Source of the DNA: Sphaerulina vaccinii
Lineage: Eukaryota; Ascomycota; Dothideomycetes; Mycosphaerellales; Mycosphaerellaceae
Assembly: GCA_022570795.1 (NCBI GenBank)
Contig: JAKUDP010000003.1
Span: forward strand, 2,232,001 to 2,296,000
Direction of reading: 5' to 3'
Length of the DNA stretch: 64,000 bases
The position numbers and the translations under genes were made by a program. Under the pieces are notes generated by a model. The model was not told the origin of the DNA. It searched no databases and saw nothing but the letters and a program-made list of their open reading frames with translations. Of the stretch, positions 13,831-27,800 are shown in pieces; the stretch's first letter is position 1; every line of letters begins with the position of its first letter.

Positions 13831-14476
13831 TAGCATAATTTTACTAGAGTCTATAAGGAAAGAAGGTATCGGGCCTTCCTAGAAGGAGTCTAGGATACTA
13901 TCGGCCGCACTCCAAGTCTAAGGCAATAGAGCAAGCGCTATAGTAGAAGGATTCCAATCTAATACTATAAACTTTTTCTAAACTTCCTTATCTTTATTAA
14001 GAAAAGTATAATCTTTAAAAATACAACTTTTAGCTACTTTCTAGTCTACTATATCTAGTTGTTTATAAAAATATATTTCCCTTATATAAGCTATCGCTAG
14101 CGCCTCTTTTACTATATCGAGCTTTTTTAATAACTTTTTCTACTAAGCTAAGAAATATTTCTACTTTTTTTTAGTAACTTTTATATTATAGCCTTTTAGG
14201 TTATACTACTAGTACTTAGTATACCGACCTAACGAGATATATACCTTATATATACAACCCTCTCTTTTATATATATTATATAGATATATTATAGAATCTT
14301 CTTTATAAAATATTTCTTCGGCTTTCTTATAATAATATAAAGTATATTTCGATTTTAATAATAGTATAGTAGTTTAGTAGAAGAGAAAAAAATAGAAAGG
14401 TATTTTTATAGATTCTCTATAATAAGAGCTAATATATTATAAGCTTCGGGACGAAGCTAGGCTAGATAGGGGATAG

Positions 14477-14835
14477 TATTATAGTTTCTACTAATAGGTA
14501 GGTCTACTAGGACCGAGATACCTAAAGTAGGAAGACTAATCTTTCTAATCTCTTGTCTTTCGAGAGATTAAGGAGAGTAGCCTAGATCTTTCTAATTACT
14601 CTATTCTCGAGAGATTAAAAAAAGTACTAAAATTAAAAAAAGAATCTCCTTTATATATATAGATAATAAGTATTATAATTATAAGTAGTTATTATATATA
14701 ACTTACTATTCTATCTTACTAATTAGAATATAAGAACCTTCTTTACTTACTCTCTTATAGATATATTAATAAGCTCTAACTAGATTAAGCTTAGCCTCTA
14801 CTTAGTAAGATTATTAGGTCTTCTATAACCTAATA
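14477..14835 (+). repeat. 3' LTR of chromovirus A1, also heading the A2 fragment (359 bp)
   Basis: Direct repeat of 2491-2851. It is followed not by a matching target duplication but by chromovirus gag sequence homologous to about 3711 onward, so it seems to be shared by two element bodies. Confidence 0.87.
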
Positions 14836-16064
14836 GTAAGAAGAACTAACCTATTATAGATATAGTAAAGAAAGCTATATAAAAAGAGACTACTATTTAA
14901 AGAATATAGTATAGTAATAGCTCTTTAATATAATATAATAGAAAAGAAATAGATAAGGAGGTTATAATAAATCTATAACTTTTTATAAGTAAGTCTAATC
15001 CTTTAGTATAATAGAATAATAAGTAAACTTCGACTTATACTAAAAAAGATAAGTCGAATATAGAAGCCTTTACTAGCAATTCTATTATAATAACTTATAC
15101 TAGATATATATATCTTCTAAGAGAAATACAAACTTTTAGCCTAGCTCTCTAGGTAAAAATATAAGTTTATAGCTAATCTAATAGTATAGAGATAGAAGCA
15201 AACTACTACCTATTCTAGATAAACTATAAGAACTCTATTCTAAGCTAAAGCTCGCTAATAAAGAAGATATTAATAAGTCTTATTATAATAAAGAAAATTA
15301 CTTTTCTAAAATCAAATCTAAAAAGAAAGAATAAAACTAGTCTATAGAAGAAAGTTCTAAAAAGAAGCAACTCTCCGAATATAATAAAAATAATAAAAAT
15401 AATAAAAATAAAAGTTCTAAAAAATCGAATATAGATATTAAGATTATAACTTTTACTATAGATATACTAAGCTAAATTAAATAAATTATTCTAAACCTAG
15501 TATAAAATTATAAGTATATTTTTCTAAAAGTTAGAAGAAGGAAATACCTCTATCTATCTAAGCTAGATACTATACTCGATAGAATAAAATATATATTCTA
15601 GAATTACTAATATATCGAAGTTAACTATAGATTTAATATTTTTATATAAGAAAGAGTTCCGATTAGAAGTATATATACTCTATTCGGGTATATTACTCTA
15701 AATAGGGAAATTATTACAAACTAGATATACGAAGCTATTAAGAAACTCTAGAGAAAGTATACTCTTACCTAGTAATATTAATCTAAGACTACCTATAATA
15801 AGATATAGGTAGAAAGGAATCTATATTAGATAATTAAAGAAACGGAATAATAGATTTATAAGTAGCTTACTAAAGAAGCTACTATTACCCTATTAGGAAA
15901 AGAATTAACTCCTAGGAAATAAGTATTCCTAGGGAGTTCTATAATATAAATACTTAAGTATTAATAATAGTCTTCTATACAAAAGTTATTATTAATAGTT
16001 ATAAGCTACTAGCTATAATAGACTCTAGAGCAAGTAGGAACTTTGCCTCCGAGTTATTTATAAT
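14836..16064 (+). mobile_element. Partial second chromovirus copy A2 (gag zinc knuckle to protease)
   Basis: Collinear with about 3711-4935 of A1: gag zinc-knuckle region, acidic linker and the start of the protease block. The first 860 bp or so of the body are missing right after the LTR, at a short GTAAGAAGAAC match. It ends abruptly at 16064, where reverse-oriented Gypsy sequence begins. The tandem LTR-body-LTR-body layout suggests recombination between elements. Confidence 0.75.
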
Positions 16065-19000
16065 TATAAATCTAAAATAGAATAGGAATTCGGACTAGCG
16101 AGCTTAGTAGCAGTTAAGCTATTTCGAGGTTATAAAGTACTCGAGGTTATAGTAGTCTAAGAGTATCTTAATCGGATATTCTATACTCTCTAACTTAGGG
16201 TACTATTCTTTAAAGTAGTAGATAATTACTAGAAGTTCCTTATTATATATCTTATAGTTATACTTAGTAGAACTATATTTCTTTAAGAAGAATATAATAG
16301 GTCGGAGTATTCTATTATTATTATACTAGAAGAGTACTTCTATAGAAATATAGTCTTAAGTATCTATTTTAATAATAACTTCCTTTATCTAATTAAATAG
16401 TACTAGTATAGGTCTATCGAGAAAGGCTTTCTATAGTTCTTTAAATACGGACTAGTAGTTCCGATTCTAGGTAAATAGAGTATTCTTATATATAAAGGTA
16501 ACAAGTAGTATAGTAATATTCGAAAACCTATAAATAAATTAGTAGTAGAAGTTATAGAACCCTAGATAGAACTAGATATTAGTAATATTCTTTAGTAGGA
16601 GCTACTTCTAGATAGTCTTAATCTTATCTAGGTCTATATAGATACTATCTCTTCTAATAATTATCTCTAGGAATTTAGTTTTATATTTAAAGAACTTATA
16701 TTTTAATAGCTTTATATAAAGACCTATATCTTCTAGCTTCTTTAGAATATTAGTAATATAGACTTTATATTCCTTAAGCGTCTTGCTATAAATTAGAATA
16801 TTATTAATATAGGTAAAGTAGAATAGGTCGAGATATTTATATAGTATATTATTAATAAATCTCTAGAATATAGTAGGTATACTAGTTAGGCTAAAGAGTA
16901 TAATAAAGAATTCGAATAGGCCGAATTAGGTCTAGAAAGCTATTAGGTACTTATAGCTTTTCTTTATCTAGATATTATTAAATATAGAGATAATATCGAT
17001 TTTTATAAACTATTTTATACTATTTAGGTTATTTAGAGTCTCGGTTATTAGTAGTAGTAGGTATCTATCCTTTACTATAAAGTTATTTAGCGCTTAGAAG
17101 TTAATATAGAGGCGTAGCTCTCCCTCTAGCTTCTTTATAAAAAAAACTAGAGAGGTAATAGAAAACGAGCTTAGGTATATAAATTCTTTCTAGAAATTAT
17201 TATCTAGCTACTTTCGAAGAGCCTAGAGCTTGTCTCTAGATATTCTATAAAGTAGCCTAAATAGAGGTTTCTTAGTACTAGTAAGCTTAATCTTATAGTC
17301 GTATAGTCGGTATAGTAGGAGCTTATTAGTAAGCTTTAGTAAGAAGACTTTATTAAACTATTATAGGTATTTAGGTAGCTAGGCGTCGAGGTTAGCTTTC
17401 TCCTTAGTAGAGAATATACTTTCTAAGTCTTTAATTATAGTAATATAAACCTTATACTCTCGGTACTAGTACTTTAGTATAGTATAAAGCAAAGTAGTCT
17501 AGAATAAGATTTTATAAATATCTACTTTATAATATCCTTTCTAACTAGATACCTATAGGAGTCTCTAAGTATAGAGTCGGACTTTACTAGATTGTTCTAG
17601 TATATTATAGTTCTTCTAGTAGTAGGAACTTTAGAAAATAAGAAAGCTTTTAGAAAATTAGAGATATAGATTATAAGTTTCTATCTATAGGTATTCTAAA
17701 ATAATAGGGTAGTAACCTATCTATATAAAATAGAATATAATATTTCTCTCGATATAGTCTCCTATCTAGATATTATAGTAGATAATATATTATATAATTT
17801 AGGCGCAATCTCTATCTTAGTTATTAATAGAGCTAATTAGAGTCTCTTTTTATAGATATTCTATTTTTAGGCCTTAGTCCTTAGCCTACTCTAGGTCTAT
17901 TATACCGTAGGCTTCGTAGCTAGTATCGAGTAGTACGTACTTAGTAATAGAGATATTAGTAGAAAAAAAAGTAAAAAAGACTTTAGATAATATAGACTAG
18001 TTATACTTATATAGAATAGTAAGTTTTTTAGTAGAAGAGTAGGAGATTCGAATAGCCTTCTTTAGCTATAGGTAGGTTCTTATTATTCTAGATAATAGAA
18101 TAGTATAGAGAATAAAGCCTCTAGGAGCTAGAGCCTAAATTTATATACTATAAGTTATAGTTCTTAGAGTAGGTAGCTAGTAGAAGTAGATATTATAAAT
18201 CTTATACTCTACTAATACCTAATAGCGACTCTCGATAGGTATATACTATTTTCTAAGAATAGTTAAGTCGGGTAGGCTAGGTTAGAGGATAGAAAGTAAC
18301 TAGAAGGTATTAGGAAGTAGCTATAAAAAAAAAAATTAGAATATTTAGAAGAGTATTCCTTATATAGCTTTTCTAAACTAGAGAGGTAGTATTATTCGAT
18401 ATCTCTATACTAAATAGTAGAGAGGTAGATATTCGATTTAGAATAGTTATAAATAAAGTAGCTAGGCTTATAGTAGTAGAAGTAGTAACCTAGGTTCTTA
18501 TCTATTTTTATAAACTTCCTAGTTTAGTCTAAGTCTATTAGATCTCTTATAGGCTTGTTCTTTATAGTAGTAGTAGCGTCTAAGTCTTTTTTTATAAATA
18601 AATCTCTTCTTATAGTAGAAGTAATTCGAAGGTATAGAGTAGCTAGAGCTTTATAGTAATACTATTTATAGTTCTCGAGTTCTTAGAAGTAAGTAGTAAG
18701 CTTAAAGTAGTTATAGCTAGGTAGTAGGCTATATATAGGTATAGTATAGAGTTCCTAGTTTATAGCCTATTCGAGGAAGGTAGAGAGAGATTCTTTAGTT
18801 ATCTTTCTTTTAAGTTCTAGTTTCTAGAATTTAGTAAAAAACGAGCTAAACTTTTTATTTATCTACTTATAGAAAAATAGCTTTCTATATACGTTCTAGA
18901 TACGATTTAGGTCTCTATATACTTTTTTAAGAATCTCGAGGATTCCTTTATAATTCTTTAGATAGTAGTTAGAGTTTCGTATATATAGGCTTACTTAATT

Positions 19001-20000
19001 ATAAGTAATATTTATAAAGTAGTTTTAGGTATAAGCTAGGTAGAAGGTAGTAGTAGCAAAGTAGTTATAGTTTACTATAAGTTTCTATTTAATCTAAGTT
19101 ATAAAGTACTAGAGGTTAGTTTTATTACTTAAAAACTTATTAGAGTTAGATAGTTATTCTAAAAAGTATATAGACTTAGAAGGCTCGGTAGTAAGAAGCG
19201 TAGGTAGGTTAAGTATAATATTTATATATATTTTAGTAGGCTAATCTAGTATAGAAGATATCTAGAAAGTAGTTATAGTAGGAGTAGTAGGTATAAGTAT
19301 AGTATTCTTCTTAGTCTTAATATAGACTATTTCTCTATAAGTATAGTTCGATTCTTTATACTAGAAGGCGACGATAGCTTCTAGTATAGTAATATATTTA
19401 TATAGGTATACGATCTTATTATATATATCTACTAGAGTAGAAAATATATTAGCTCTTTCTATTCTAGTAGTATAAAGTTCCTATTCGAGTTTGTAAGTAT
19501 TTAGAGATTCGGCTATAGTAGCTATAGCTATCTAATTATAGGTAGTATAGTAGTACTAGAACTAGAGGGTAGGGTATTACTTAATATAAGTATAGAACTA
19601 TTCTTTATCTTCCGAGAGGAATAGTAGGTTAGAAGAGGTAGATATTATAAATAGAATCTAAAGTAGAAGCTATATAATATTATAAGTAGGAGGTAGGTAG
19701 AAAGGTAGATATACTTATATTTAGGTATAGGTACTATAGATAGGCTATATAGACTCTATACTACTATATAGGTAGTTCTAATTAATAGAATATAGCTTAA
19801 AAGAAGGAAGTTCTCTTTTCGAGTATTAGAAAAGATTCTTCTTTATAGAATAGTATATATAATTCGCTTATATATTCTTATAGTCTAGGTAGGCTCTTAG
19901 CCTCCTATATCTATTTTAGGTATATTATAGGTAATACCTATAATAATACCTTTCTAATTATCTACTCCTCTATTATATTAAAGTTAATAAACTCCTATAT
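16065..20000 (-). mobile_element. RIP-degraded Ty3/Gypsy copy B2 (gag, protease, RT, part of RNase H)
   Basis: On the minus strand this reads from gag (about 19.9 kb down, with a CCHC-like knuckle near 18470) through a protease block near 17900-17945 and reverse transcriptase (YIDDILIY block near 16771-16810) into RNase H, where it stops at 16065. The 16065-16966 part duplicates 1600-2490. The 5' border with Copia-like sequence lies somewhere near 19.95-20.05 kb and cannot be fixed by eye. Stops at former Gln codons break every frame. Confidence 0.72.
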
Positions 20001-20029
20001 AATTACTATTATATATATTATATATACTT

Positions 20030-20414
20030 TACTATACTTTACTTTAATTTTTTTCTAGATTTTAGTAGCTATTCTTTCTTCTAGTACTTTATTCTAGTTA
20101 TTCTATAATAGGTAGACTATAATCTTATATCTAGCTTTCGTATTTACCTTCCTCTAATCTAGGCTATAGATAGATTTTCTTATACTCTAGTACTAGAAGG
20201 TAGTATTACTTAATAAAGCTATTAAGCTAGGTATATCTAGTATATCTACTATTCTATTATCTAATATAACCTAGAAGATATTTTAGTCTTTAAAGTAGTT
20301 TTAGACTAGACTAAACTATATCCTCTAGTTCTTTTTTATTAGAGTTAGTATAGCTCTTCTCCTACTAAAACTATTTCTTTACTTTTAATCTATTTTACCT
20401 AAAATATTAAAACT
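20030..20414 (-). mobile_element. Reverse Copia copy C4, distal gag part
   Basis: The minus strand matches the Copia leader/gag start found at about 21150-21260 and 25300-25400, and joins perfectly to 32264 when the C2 insertion (TSD aaact) is removed. It is therefore the continuation of the reverse Copia whose LTR lies at 32766-33013. The left limit is approximate. Confidence 0.68.
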
Positions 20415-23400
20415 TATTAGAAAGTATAGTCTAGTTAGACTATCTAAGAGATACTCCTTTAGGGATTAGATTATATAATATAGGTTATATAGTAGTAGGT
20501 TATATAACTTATCTAATACTTTATATTTTAGAAGGAGATACAACCTATATCTAACTAATATAATTAATATAGTTAGTTTCTATCTAATACTTCTACTTCT
20601 ATTATATATTAAAACTCTTTCTATATATTATAAGTATATATATTATTATTCTATTTCGATAGGTTATAAGCCTAGGTTTATAAAAGAAGTATTAGATAGT
20701 AATAGTTAGCTTTTTCTAATAGTAGAATATAAATCTATAATAAAAGGAGTATTAGGAGACTCGAGGTATACCTATCTATACTACTAAGAAGATATAGAAG
20801 ATCCTAGCGAGTTCTAGACGTTCCTATAGGTAGATAAAATAGAAAAGAACCTAGTAAGGTATATTTAAAGAATAGAGCTTAAAAAGTATAAAAAGGAAAA
20901 AGTAAGCTAGAGGCTAAAGTACTATTTTATATAAATAAGACTTAACCTCTATACTAGAGTACTACTAATACTTTAGAAAAGTATATTCCTCTAAGAAGAG
21001 ACTATTTAAGTCTATCTATAAGTATAGATAAGTAGGAAGTATAGGAAACTATACTAAGCTTATCTAAGAGAGAAGGAAGAGAGTCTTAGATAAAGAATAT
21101 AGCTATCTAGAAACTACTACTTAAGTTATTTAAAAAAGTATTAATTTTTAAAATTTAGTTTTAATATTTTAAGTAAAATAGATTAAAAGTAAGGAAGTAG
21201 ATTTAGAGGTAAGAGAGCTATACTAGTCCTATTAAGAGAGAACTAGAGGCTATAGTTTAGACTATAGAAAAACAACCTAGAGGAAAAGGAGATCTTCTAA
21301 GTAATCTTAAACCTAAAAGATACTAAGAAGAAAATATTATAAACTCTCTAGTTAGAGGAGTTATCCTTATTATCTATAAAGATACCTAATAGTTTCCTAG
21401 AGCTAGAATATTTAAAATTTAGCCTATAGTAGAGGAAAGCAAATACTTAGGCAATCTATAAGCTAACTAAGTACCTAGAGTAGGATAATTAGAATAAAGT
21501 AATAGAAGAGAAGAGAGCTTTTAATATCTAGACAACTCTATATAATAAGTATAGCAAGGTCTAGCAAGCCTATATAATAGCTATTATCTAGAAGTATATA
21601 AACTTTAAAATAGAACTAGAAGATAGAATTAGAAGCTTATAGATCTACTTTAGAAACCTAGATAGAAGAATAGTAGAAATTAACTAGAGAGAGTTTTACT
21701 ATAAGACTCTAGAAACAAGAATTAAGTATCTACTCTTCTTCCTACTAGATAGATATAAAAGTACTAGATAGACTATTCTAGCTTAGAAGAACCTAATACT
21801 AGAGGATATCCTCTAGATACTAGAAGTAGAAGAGTCTATAAACTAAAAAGAGATAGCTATATTTGCTAGGAAAGGTACCTAGCAACTACTAGAATATTTC
21901 CTCTATAAAGAACTATATACCTAGAAAAAATACTCTAGACTTAAATAGGTAAAAAGAGCTACTAAGTCCTATTAGGCTCTAGAGACCCAACTAAATAGAG
22001 TCGAAAAGAGACTCTCTCTAATATAAGCTAGAAAGAGTTCTTTACTTAATAAGAATAAGCTAAAAGTAGTAGTAAAAAGACTCTAGCTTAAAGTATAATC
22101 TTTTAAGAAATTAAATAAAAAATACCTAAAAAAGGCTTTTATAGTATAAGATATAGAGTTACTAACTACTTTAGACCTATTCTAGACCCTATCTAAGAAT
22201 AAGAATATTAATAAAGTAGCCTACTCTACTATAGAAGCTAAAAGCAAGTATAGACTATTAGAATAGCTACTTAACTTTTATACTTCTATCTATATAACTA
22301 ACTAAAAATTACTTTCTAGAGAACTAAAGCCTCTTTAGGCTAGAAAGTAGATTAAGGTTAGGAGTAGCTATCTAATAGCTATATATATAGGAAAAGTAGT
22401 AATAGGAGGTAGAAAGAGCAAATAGATTATACTAAGAAATATTCTTTTTATATCTAGACTTAGAGTAAATTTTATTTTATAGAATTAATTTAGTAAGTAG
22501 TTTAGTATTTAACTACTAAAATTTATACTTGTTTTAGCTTCTAGAAAAGTAGTTATCTAGATAAAAATATTAGAAAGAGTCCTATTTATTAAAGAGATTA
22601 ATAAGAGTCTAGCTAAGTCTATTAGGCCCTAGAGGCTCGACTAAAATTAAGTATACTTCTTATAGGAATTAATAAATAAAGTATATACTTTCTATATATT
22701 AGAAAGTACCTAGAATTACTAGAAGCTCTAATATCGAAAGCTTATATATTTTAGGGAAAAGGTAGTAAAGAATCTTCTTTAGATCTTAGATTTAAAAAGC
22801 CTAATACTAATTCTAAAGGAGTATAAGGTATATAGGGTCTATATAATAGTAAAGATAAAGTAGTATAGAGGGAAGGAGATATAGTAGAAGCTCTAAAAGC
22901 TAGCTCTTATATCTATTAATATCTATAGACCCCTATCTATCTTAAGATTAGAATTTAAGTAGTAGCTTGAAATTATTAATAATTTCTTAAAAAAGAAGTA
23001 GGCCTTTCTACTAAAGTTAAAAATAGATATACTATCTACTTTCTACTAATAGAAAAGGAAGGTAGAGCTTTAATCTAGAAATTCTCTCTAAGTAGTAAAG
23101 AGTAATAGAGCTAGAAAGCTTCTTACTATACTAAAATAGTAGAAGAGAGAGAATAGAATCTCTTTCTATACTACTAAAGTATATAACTCTATTTAGAATA
23201 GAGTTATTAAAAAATCGATCTAGACCTCTAAAGAAAAAGTAAGAGTAATACTAGAAGAATCTAATATACTAATTAAGTTCTAGCCTAAGGTACTAGAAGT
23301 AAGTATTATTATTAGAAATATTTTTCTAAATAGGCTAGATATTAATAGATTTAAAGTCTTACCTAAGGAAGTATTTTTAGAATAGAGACCTCTAGTATTA

Positions 23401-24565
23401 TACTTTAGAGTCTAGAGCTATAGAGTAGTAGTATATATAAACCTAAAGTTCTAGCTAGCTAGGATAAGATTAGATAAACTAATAAATAGAGGTAAGGATA
23501 CTATATTTATTAGTTATATTCTAGATACTACTAAAATATAGCTTTTCTAGAAGCCTAATATAGAGGCTATTAAAGCCTATAGTAATACTAAGTAGTTTAA
23601 GTATAAGAAAAGAAGAGATTTAGAATTAAATATTTCTAAGCTTAACTAATCTAGTAGTATACTAGTTAGGAAACTAGTAGAGAGACTAAAGAAGTAGAAG
23701 AAGTTCTAAAGTTCGTCGAGCTCTAGAAGCCCGACTAAATATTAACTACTATTTATATAGCTTAGACCTCTACTAAAGAATAAAAAGAACTACTAGAGAA
23801 TAGAAAATCTAGAAGAAGAAAACTCTAGAAGTATATAGCTTTAGAAGGAGAAAATTAGAGTAGAGTAGCCGACTAATTAGCTAACTAAAGTTTATTAAAG
23901 GACTAGTAGAAATATATATATTAGAAAATATCTAGATATTATATAAAATCTACTAGAAGTAAAAGTATAATTCTAGAAAAGAAGAAGATCTATTTCGAAT
24001 AAAGGAAAAGAACCTAAACCTAAGGCCTATAGTATAGTTATAAAGTAGATTCTTTAAAAGAGGTAGAGAGATAAAAAAGAAAATATACCTAATCTAAAGT
24101 ATTATAAAGTATTTCTTAGCCTAATTAAAAAAGAAAAAAATTATATCTAGAAAATCTTAGTAGAAATTAGAAAGGTTGCATTTATAGTACTCGGACCTAA
24201 TATTACTTTAAAGTAAAAGGTCCCTATTCTAAAGTCCTATAAAAAGGTAATATAGAATTCTAAATAGAGCTATATATAGAAAAAAGTAATTTAAAAAAAA
24301 TTAGTAGTTTTAAATAGTAACTATATCTAGAAGCTAGTTATACTACTAAAAAATATAAATCTTATAATATCTAGATAAGTCTTTAATATAAAAAAATTAA
24401 TTAGTAGAGCTATTAAAAAGTTTAAAGTAAGACTAGTTACTAGAAAGTTCTTCTAGAAGTTTAAAATAGACTTTAAAGATACTTTTATACTAACTATAAA
24501 GTATAATACTTTAAAAGTATTTATAGTAGTTATTTACAAAAAGGACTTAGAGATATACTAAGTAG
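20415..24565 (+). mobile_element. Copia C2, 5' part (LTR 20415-20661, gag to RT)
   Basis: Left LTR 20415-20661 is followed by the primer-binding site at 20662, leader, gag, protease and integrase. The element is cut within its reverse transcriptase at 24565 by insertion of C3. The left flank aaact (20410-20414) is repeated after the right LTR (32264-32268), which proves the insertion. Its gag segment (about 21220-21830) differs clearly from those of C1 and C3, although the LTR, leader and pol match. Heavily RIP-mutated. Confidence 0.9.
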
Positions 24566-24812
24566 TATTAGAAAGTATAGTCTAGTTAGACTATCTAAGA
24601 GATACCTTCTTAGGGATTAGATTATATAATATATATTATATAATAGTAGGTTACGTAGCTTATCTAATACTCTATATCTTAGGAGGAGATACAATCTATA
24701 ACTAACTAATATAATTAATATAGTTAGTTCCTATCTAACGCTTCTACTTCTATCGTATATTAAGACTCTTTCTATATATTATAGGTATATATATTGTCGT
24801 TCTATTTCGATA
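24566..24812 (+). repeat. Copia C3 5' LTR (247 bp)
   Basis: Direct repeat with 30047-30294. Retains ATTGTCGTT near its end, where older copies have ATTATTATT. Confidence 0.92.
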
Positions 24813-27800
24813 GGTTATAAGCCTAGGTTTATAGAGGAAGTATTAGATAGTAATAGTTAGCCTTTTCTAATAGTAGGATACGAACCTATAATAAAAGGAG
24901 TATTAGGAGACTCGAGGTATATCTATCTATACTACTAAGAAGATATAGAAGATCCCGGCGAGTTCCGGACGTTCCTATAGGTAGATAAAATAGAGAAGAA
25001 CCTAGTAAGGTATACTTAAGGAATAGAACTCAAAAGATATAAAGAGGAAAGAGTAAGCTAGAGGCTAAAGCACTATTTTATATAGATAAGACTTAACCTC
25101 TATACTAGAGTACTACTAATACTTTAGAAAGGTATATCCCTCTAAAAAGAGACTACTAAAGTCTATCTATAAGTATAGATAAGTAGGAAGTATAGAAAAC
25201 TATACTAAGCTTATCTAAAAGAGAAGGAAGAGAGTTTTAGATAAGGAAAGTAGCTATCTAGAAACTACTACTTAAGTTATTTAAAAAAAATATTAATTTT
25301 CTAAAGTTTAGTTTTAATATTTTAGGTAAAATAGATTAAGAGTAAAGAAATAGATTTAGTAGAAGAGTAGCTATACTAATACTAATAAGAGAGAACTATA
25401 AGTCCTAGTTTAGAATAATAAGAATATATCTTATATCTAAGTAAGTAGAATAGGTTTTGTTAGAGACTATACTAGATACTCTAGTATTAACTCCTTTAGA
25501 ATATATATTAACTATATTATTAGACTCGCTAGATAGCTCTATTAAGAGAGCATTCTATAAGAAGTATAATATAGTAGCTCTCTATAAGATATATATCTAT
25601 ATATTAGTAGATAATTAGAAAGCGATATAGGAGATTAAGATAGTAAGGGAGCTCTAGGAATAAGCTAAAAAGAGGTATAAAAGTAAGCTTTAAACTATAG
25701 GAAGAAGCCTTCTTAAATAGTATACTACGTTTAAGATATAAAATAGCTAGACGATTAATAAAGTATAGTAGAGCCTAAGTACTATTATAAGAAGAGTAGT
25801 TATAATCTCCCTATAGTTTAAAGAAATTAAAACTAAAAATAGGAAGATATAGTAACTCTTTATAGCTCTATCTAAGTCCTACTTAATAATTAGAGATAGT
25901 ATAGACCTAAAGTAGAATTTTAAGCCTTAGGATATTTTTAGAATTCTAAGAGAAAAATAGGAATAGATAATAGGCCGAGAGATAGCTATATTCGCTAAGA
26001 AAGGTACCTAGGGACTACTAGCCTATTTCCTCTATAGAGGACTATATATCTAGAATAATTATTCTAGACTTAAGAAAGCAAAAAGGGCTACTAAGACTAT
26101 AGTACCGAAGATAGAATACTAAGTTAAGAAAAGATACTCTCTATTAAGATAAAGAAAGGAATTTTTACTAGAGAAAGATAAACTTAAAGAAATAGTAAAG
26201 AAACTTAAACTTAAAGTATAATCCTTTAAAAAGAAATTTAACTTAAGTAAGAAGTACCTAAAGAAAGCTTTTATAGTATAAGAAAATATAGGGTTACTAA
26301 CTACCTTAGAAGCATCTTAGACCCTATTAGAGAATAAAGATATAGATAAGGTAGCCTACTTAACTATAGACGCAAAAGGCAAGTATAGGCTATTAGAATA
26401 GCTACTAAACTTTTATACTTCTATCTATATAACTAACTAAAAATTACTCTTTAGGGAACTAAAACCTCTTTAGACTAGGAAGTAGATTAAAGTCGGTAGT
26501 AGCTACTTAATAGCTATATATATTAGGAAAGTAGTAATAGAGGGAAGAAAAGGGAAATAGATTATACTAAAAGATATTCTATTTGTACCTAGTCTTAGAG
26601 TTAATCTTATTTTATAAAGTTAGTTTAGTAAGTAGTTCGGTATTTAACTACTAAAATTTATACTTGTTTTAGCCTCTAGAAAAGCAGTTATCTAGATAAG
26701 AATATTAGAAGGAGTTCTATTTATTAAGGAAATTAATAAGAGTCTAGCTAAGTCTATTAGGCCCTAGAGGCTCGACCGAAATTAAGTATACTTCTTATAG
26801 GAATTAATAGATAAAGTATATACTTTCTATATATTAGAGAGTACCTAGGATTAGTAGAAGCTCTAGCATCGAAAGCTTATATATTTTAGAGAGAAGGTAG
26901 TAAAGAACCTTTACTAGGTCTTAGATTTAAAGAGCCTAATACTAATTCTAAAGGAGTATAGGGCATACAGAGTCTATATAATAGCAAAGATAAAGTAGTA
27001 TAGAAGGAAAGAGATATAGTAGAAGCCCTAAAAGCTAGCTCTTATATCTATTAATATCTATAGACCCCTACCTATCTTAAAATTAGGATTTAAGTAGTAG
27101 CTTAAAATTATTAATAACTTCTTAAGAAAGAAGTAGGCCTTCCTACTAAAGTTAAAAATAGATATACTACCTACCCTCTACTAATAGAAAAGAAAGGTAG
27201 AGCTTTAATCTAGAAATCCTCTCTAAGTAGTAAGGAGTAATAGAGCAAGGGAGCTTTTTACTATACTAAAGTAGTAGAAGAAAGAGAATAGAATCTCTTT
27301 CTATACTACTAAGGTATATAACTCTATTTAGAATAGAGTTATTAAAAGGTCGATTTAGACCTCTAAAGAAAGAGTAAAAGTAATACTAGAAGAATCTAAT
27401 ATACTAATTAAGTTCTAGCCTAAGATACTAGAAGTAAGTATTATTATTAGGAATACTCTTCTAAATAGGCTAGATATTAATAGATTTAAGGTCTTACCCG
27501 AAAAGGCGTTTTTAGAATAGAGACCTCTAGTATTATACTTTAGAGTCTAGGGCTATAGAGTAGTAGTATATATAAACCTAAAGTCCTAGCTAGCTAGAAT
27601 ACAATTAGACAAACTAATAAATAGAGGTAAGGATACTATATTCGTTAGTTATATTCTAGATACTACTAAAATATAGCTCTTCTAGAAGCCTAATATAGAG
27701 GCTATTAAGGCCTATAGTAATACTAAATAGTTTAAGTATAAGAAAGGAGGAGATTTAGAGTTAAATATTCCTAGGCTTAACTAATCTAGTATTATACTAG

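Larger units (their letters stand above)
2491..14835 (+). mobile_element. Chromodomain Ty3/Gypsy element A1 (chromovirus), RIP-degraded, with nested Copia
   Basis: Flanked by direct LTRs (2491-2851 and 14477-14835). Degenerate domains follow in Gypsy order: gag from about 2950 with a CCHC knuckle near 3718-3774 (Cys codons now Tyr), aspartic protease DSxA-like block near 4890, reverse transcriptase about 5600-6200 with an intact YIDDILVY block at 5966-5989, RNase H to about 6750, integrase about 7000-7279 resuming at 12943, and a chromodomain-like tail about 13695-13830. A full Copia element interrupts the integrase at 7280-12942. The outer flanks, ttttc and gtaag, do not match, so this is not a clean single insertion. 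Every frame carries stops, so it cannot be active. Confidence 0.88.
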
